Under the pieces are notes generated by a model, which was not told where the DNA came from, searched no databases, and saw nothing but the letters and a program-made list of their open reading frames with translations. A stretch of DNA of 64,000 nucleotides from Viola odorata (Eukaryota > Streptophyta > Magnoliopsida > Malpighiales > Violaceae). The number at the start of each line of letters is the position of its first letter. Positions within the stretch are counted from its first letter, which is position 1. Shown one piece after another: positions 62,544 through 64,000 of the stretch. The position numbers and the translations under genes are program-made. The stretch spans positions 17,224,186-17,288,185 of the forward strand of contig OY829539.1 of NCBI GenBank assembly GCA_963691705.1, read 5' to 3'.

Positions 62544-64000
62544 ATGGCACCAAAAATAAAAAAACCAGCCCGCAAGAACGCTTCTGGACCTAAGCCGGTG
62601 GACACTTCCAGCCCCGTTCCTTCCAAATCCAGATCGCAATCCGCTACCCCTAACTCGGCCTCATTCAAAACAGTTACACCACCGTCTATCACCCCACTTC
62701 CCATTCCCTCTCCTATGACAGTCTCACCAACAACCGCAGAGCAGATCCGAGAGTTCACCCCGGTGGACGATGACCTCGAGGTCACAGGCTCTATTCCTCC
62801 TACCTCGACCACCACTAGAGGCGGCCGTGTAGTGAAACTCCCCCCCGGATCTTCCACTGCCAAGTCCGCAGCCAAGTCTAAGTCCAAAAAGCCCTCTCCA
62901 TCCGCCAGACAGTTCCTCCTTGACGCAGCCATCGACCGATTCCTAGCTCCTCAGCCTGCCTTAACTGTTGAGGAGGTCCTCAAGGACATCCTGGTATTAG
63001 ATGAAGACGTCAAGGCCATGGAGGAGCAGGCTGATCCTAGTCACGGCGAAGCAGAAGCAGATCTCGAGGCCATGAAGGAGGGCACAAGAGAAAGTGGCGA
63101 GGCCGAGGGCAGCGAACCTGACGAAGAAGAAAATCTCGAGGCCCAGAAAGCTGCGGAGGAGGCCGAAAGGAAGCAAAAACAGCCGCAACAAAGTCAGCGG
63201 CTAAGAAAGGCAAATCCAAGGCTGATGCCAAACCAGAGCAGCCGGCTACAGTGGATACACCAGTAAGCCTCAAAAGGAAGCTCTAATCCACCAGTACAGG
63301 CAAGCCCTCGAGCTCCAAAAAGCCTCGTGCCCCCGACACAGACGATGATGTCGAGACCGAGACCCCCGCACCTTCATCCATTCCCAGATCTAGCTCCCAA
63401 CAGTTGACTTCTAACCTTTCCTCACCTCATGAATGGATTGTATTTAATGATAAACCATCCCTTGATAAGTTGAATATGCTGAATTCTAAGGGCGTTAGCT
63501 CATGTGCGCTCCTGGATTTTGATTTTCTTGCTAAGATGGGTATTGAATCCAAGGTCAGGGAGTATGTGGTCAATATTGGTTGGGAATCTCTGTTCTATTT
63601 GGAACACCCGACCTTTTTTGAGCTTTCCCTTGAGTTTTTCACTACATTCTGGGTAGATGGTACTTTTAGGCCCAAGGGCAAGGTCGGTCCGAACTCTTCT
63701 ACCCCTGGTCTGATCAACTTTAGGCTAGCTACCAAATGGGAGCATCTGACCCTTGGGGAATTTAATTTCCGGTTAGGATTTGTCACAAAAGATGAATTGA
63801 ACACTCCTCTGTACAATAATGCTTTGACTGTTATACCTTCTATTTTTGATGCCAATGCTGCTTTTCGTGAACTTACCAATAAGCCTGCTATTAAGTATGA
63901 CCCTAAGGGTAGTAAAGCCCATGAAATCATCGATCCTGCCTTGCGTATCTTGCACAGGTATCTGGCCCTCACCTTTTCAGCACGATTTGGTTCCTCAGGA
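62544..64000 (+). pseudogene. Athila second ORF (env-position protein), continues past the window
   Basis: ATG at 62,544 (AATGGCACC). Residues 1-130 are a basic Pro/Ser/Lys-rich region. An acidic/Ala coiled coil follows (VKAMEEQADPSHGEAEADLE). A frameshift at about 63,175 and a TAA at about 63,283-63,285 break it. From 63,400 the same shifted frame gives a globular domain (SPHEWIVFNDKPSLDKLNML, FFELSLEFFTTFWVDGTF, WEHLTLGEFNFRLGFVT). That resembles the plant retrotransposon domain described from Athila ORFs. It lacks an obvious signal peptide or transmembrane segment in view, so an envelope function is not supported here. Confidence 0.65.

Larger units (their letters stand above)
54961..64000 (+). 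mobile_element. Athila-lineage Ty3 LTR retrotransposon (3' end outside the window)
   Basis: LTR, tRNA-Asp-type PBS, gag-pol in a single frame, and a second ORF downstream of integrase, as in Athila. Its insertion splits the minus-strand Athila protease. GGGCT (54,956-54,960) is the expected TSD. The 3' LTR is not reached. Confidence 0.85.

Overview
The window is nuclear DNA of a flowering plant, most likely a eudicot. The evidence is: plant-only LTR-retrotransposon lineages (Tat/Ogre, Athila, a chromovirus-like Ty3 family), plant-type telomere heptamers (TTTAGGG), a KS-type dehydrin, germin-like and DUF506 gene relics, a plant mariner relic, and a caulimovirid endogenous pararetrovirus (EPRV). 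Almost everything is transposon or viral sequence nested in each other. Only one host gene looks intact, the dehydrin at 24,682-24,978. The species cannot be told from the sequence.

Layout. 1-13,721 (+): a Tat/Ogre Ty3 element entered inside or just before gag. It has gag, protease, RT, a Ty3 RNase H plus the Tat-specific second RNase H, and integrase. These are followed by two tandem-repeat arrays, a set of ANTISENSE genes with their own TATA boxes or G-boxes, and a 3' LTR ending at 13,721. It sits inside the RT gene of a minus-strand Ty3 element (13,722 to about 17.1 kb). 17.9-19.3 kb is an LTR-like fragment and 20.4-20.53 kb an LTR U3 fragment. 20.56-21.84 kb (-) is a mariner-like transposase pseudogene. 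22.0-24.6 kb is AT-rich intergenic DNA, followed by the dehydrin gene.

26,320-38,767 is a florendovirus/petuvirus-like EPRV cluster. A 3.3-kb forward copy of the leader-MP-CP part faces a near-identical reverse copy across a 1.1-kb spacer, giving a giant inverted repeat. The reverse copy belongs to one circularly permuted unit of 7,866 bp with a 45-bp terminal redundancy. Beyond it lie a patchwork junction that includes (TTTAGGG)4 and a third, 840-bp viral fragment. A long-TIR MITE (38.77-39.6 kb) abuts the viral end.

39.8-42.17 kb is a solo LTR with perfect target-site duplications (TSDs). It is followed by a germin-like pseudogene and then a Pack-MULE (43,284-44,162, 9-bp TSD) that carries an intron-containing DUF506 gene fragment. 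44.5-49.79 kb is a tandem, pol-deficient Ty3 element with a large unrecognised ORF in the place of RT-INT. An Athila-type minus-strand element (49,793 to 54,960) interrupts its last LTR and is itself interrupted by a second solo LTR. From 54,961 to the window end runs an Athila element (+): LTR, PBS, gag-pol open in a single frame but for stops, and a downstream ORF preceded by promoter-like G-box and TATA motifs.

Themes. Decay is dominated by C-to-T / G-to-A type changes, as expected of heavily methylated heterochromatin. The less described signals are the viral hairpin and permuted unit, an ATG-less leader frame in the virus, a 19-bp palindromic motif repeated in U3 regions of related LTRs, the antisense gene set in the Tat element, and the unknown ORF at 47.0-48.26 kb. 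Boundaries marked tentative were read by eye; no alignment or database search was run.
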